From: Azolla caroliniana
Lineage: Eukaryota > Polypodiophyta
Length of the DNA stretch: 64,000 bases
Assembly (NCBI GenBank): GCA_043228905.1
Contig: JBHGNT010000035.1
Span: 62,001-126,000, forward strand
Direction of reading: 5' to 3'
Below are positions 62,641 through 64,000 of this stretch, in pieces. Position 1 is the stretch's first letter; every line of letters starts with the position of its first letter. A model generated the notes under the pieces. It made no database searches. It was not told where the DNA came from and saw nothing but the letters and a program-made list of their open reading frames with translations. The position numbers were made by a program, and so were the translations under genes.

Positions 62641-64000
62641 CTCATATTTGGCTCGTGTGATATCAGATTTCTGTGGTGAAACATGCGAATCGAAGCTAAC
62701 AACGCCTTCTATGATATGGAATTAAAAAATCAAGATTTTGAAACTCAGGTCGAGAGACATGAAGAAATTAGAAAATTTGAGGCGGGAGTTGACAAGAGCA
62801 AGTAGGTAAATTAAAATGTTCATACCTGGCTCGTATGATATCGGATTTTTGTGTTCAAACATGCGAATCGAAGCTACCAACGCTAGCTCTAATATGGAAT
62901 TAGAAAATCAAGATTTTGAAACTCAGGTCGAGAGACATGACGAAATTACTAAATTCGAGGAGTGAGTTGAGAAGAGCTAGTAGGTAAATTAAAATGTTCA
63001 TACCTGGCTCGTGTGATATCGGATTTTTGTGTTCAAACATGCGAATCGAAGCTAAGAACGCTAGCTATGATATGGAATTAAAAAATCAAGATTTTGATAC
63101 GCAGGTCGAGAGACATGAAGAAATTAGCAAATTTGAGGAGGGAGTTTAGAACAACGCGTTAGTAAATTAAAATGTTTATATTTGGCTCCTGTGATATTGG
63201 ATTTCTGTGTTCAAACGTGCGAATCGAAGCTAACAACGCTTGCTATGATATGGAATCAAAAAATCAAGATATTGAAACTCACATCGAGAGACCTGAAGAA
63301 ATTAGCAAATTTGAGGCGGGAGTTGACAAGAGCAAGTAGGTAAATTAAAATGTTCATATCTGGCTCCTGTGATATTGGATTTCTGTGATCAAACATGCGA
63401 ATCGAAGCTAACAACAATTGTTATGATACGGAACTAAAAAATCAAGATTTTGAAACTCAGATCGAGAGACATGAAGAAATTAGCAATTTTGAGGCGGGAG
63501 TTGACAAGAGCAAGTAGGTAATGAAATGTTCATACCTGGCTCGTGTGATATTGGATTTCAGTGTTCAAACATGCGAATCGAAGCTAACAACGCTTTCTAT
63601 AATACGGAATTAAAAAATCAAGATTTTGAAACTCACGTGGAGAGACATGAAGAAATTAGCAAATTTGAGGCGGGAGTTGACAAGAGCAAGTAGGTAAATT
63701 AAAATGTTCATACCTGGCTCGTGTGATATTGGATTTCAGTGTTCAAACATGCGAAGCGAAGCTAAGAATGCTTGCTTTGATATGGAATTAAAAAATCAAG
63801 ATTTTGAAACTCACGTCGAGAGACATGAAGAAATTAGCAAATTTGAGGCGGGAGTTGACAAGAGCAAGTAGGTAAATTAAAATGTTCATATTTGGCTCGT
63901 GTGATATCGGATTTTTGTGTTCAAACTTGCGAATCGAAGCTAACAACGCTAGCTCTGATATGGAATTAAAATATCAATATTTTGAAACTCACGTCAAGAG

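Larger units (their letters stand above)
58708..64000 (-). repeat. 178-bp satellite array, subfamily B, inverted
   Basis: About 30 monomers of the same satellite on the opposite strand to all arrays to the left (cgaatcgaagctaacaacg reads forward here). The array runs off the window. Subfamily B markers are present in reverse complement (gaggcgggagttgacaagag, caacgcttgctatg). Many monomers carry ttagaacaacgcgttag, the reverse of acgcgttgttctaa seen at 27.4-36.5 kb, so both arms share the same monomer types. Confidence 0.93.

Overview
This window is eukaryotic repetitive DNA, most likely from a land plant and plausibly pericentromeric or centromeric. About 54 kb of the 64 kb is one AT-rich tandem satellite with a 178-bp monomer, roughly 300 copies. 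Two LTR retrotransposons interrupt it, one Ty1/copia and one Ty3/gypsy chromovirus. I see no host protein gene, tRNA, rRNA or CRISPR. The plant assignment rests on the Tnt1-like copia polyprotein, its primer-binding site complementary to plant initiator-Met tRNA, and a satellite of the size common in plant centromeres. The gypsy element looks like the chromovirus type known from fungi, animals and non-seed plants, so a bryophyte, lycophyte or fern is possible, but this is weak evidence.

Layout: 1-36537 is satellite in one orientation. Subfamily A (monomers with ctagcg and actccctcctcaag) runs to about 25.85 kb, then subfamily B (caagcg or ctagct, with cttgtcaactcccgcctc). 36538-41818 is a minus-strand copia element inserted in subfamily B with a 5-bp target-site duplication. 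41824-54313 is more subfamily B in the same orientation. 54314-58707 is a plus-strand gypsy chromovirus that lacks its 5' LTR and most of gag. 58708-64000 is subfamily B satellite in the opposite orientation.

The satellite has many local higher-order repeats, all near multiples of 178 bp: 10-mer (1718 bp, with two internal deletions), 8-mer (1424 bp), 4-mer (712 bp), 7-mer (1246 bp), another 10-mer (1780 bp), 6/7-mer (1068/1246 bp) and, in the inverted arm, 12-mer (2136 bp). A larger tandem duplication copies about 1.44-9.29 kb to about 9.43-20.29 kb, with internal gains and losses of whole units.

The points most worth checking are: (i) the satellite strand switch falls exactly at the truncated gypsy element, as expected if an inversion broke inside it; (ii) the copia 5' LTR is 60 bp short at its outer end yet sits flush against an intact target-site duplication; (iii) the abrupt A-to-B subfamily change; and (iv) the different nested higher-order periods. 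Alignments were done by eye, so higher-order repeat boundaries are approximate (tens of bases), while element boundaries are read directly.
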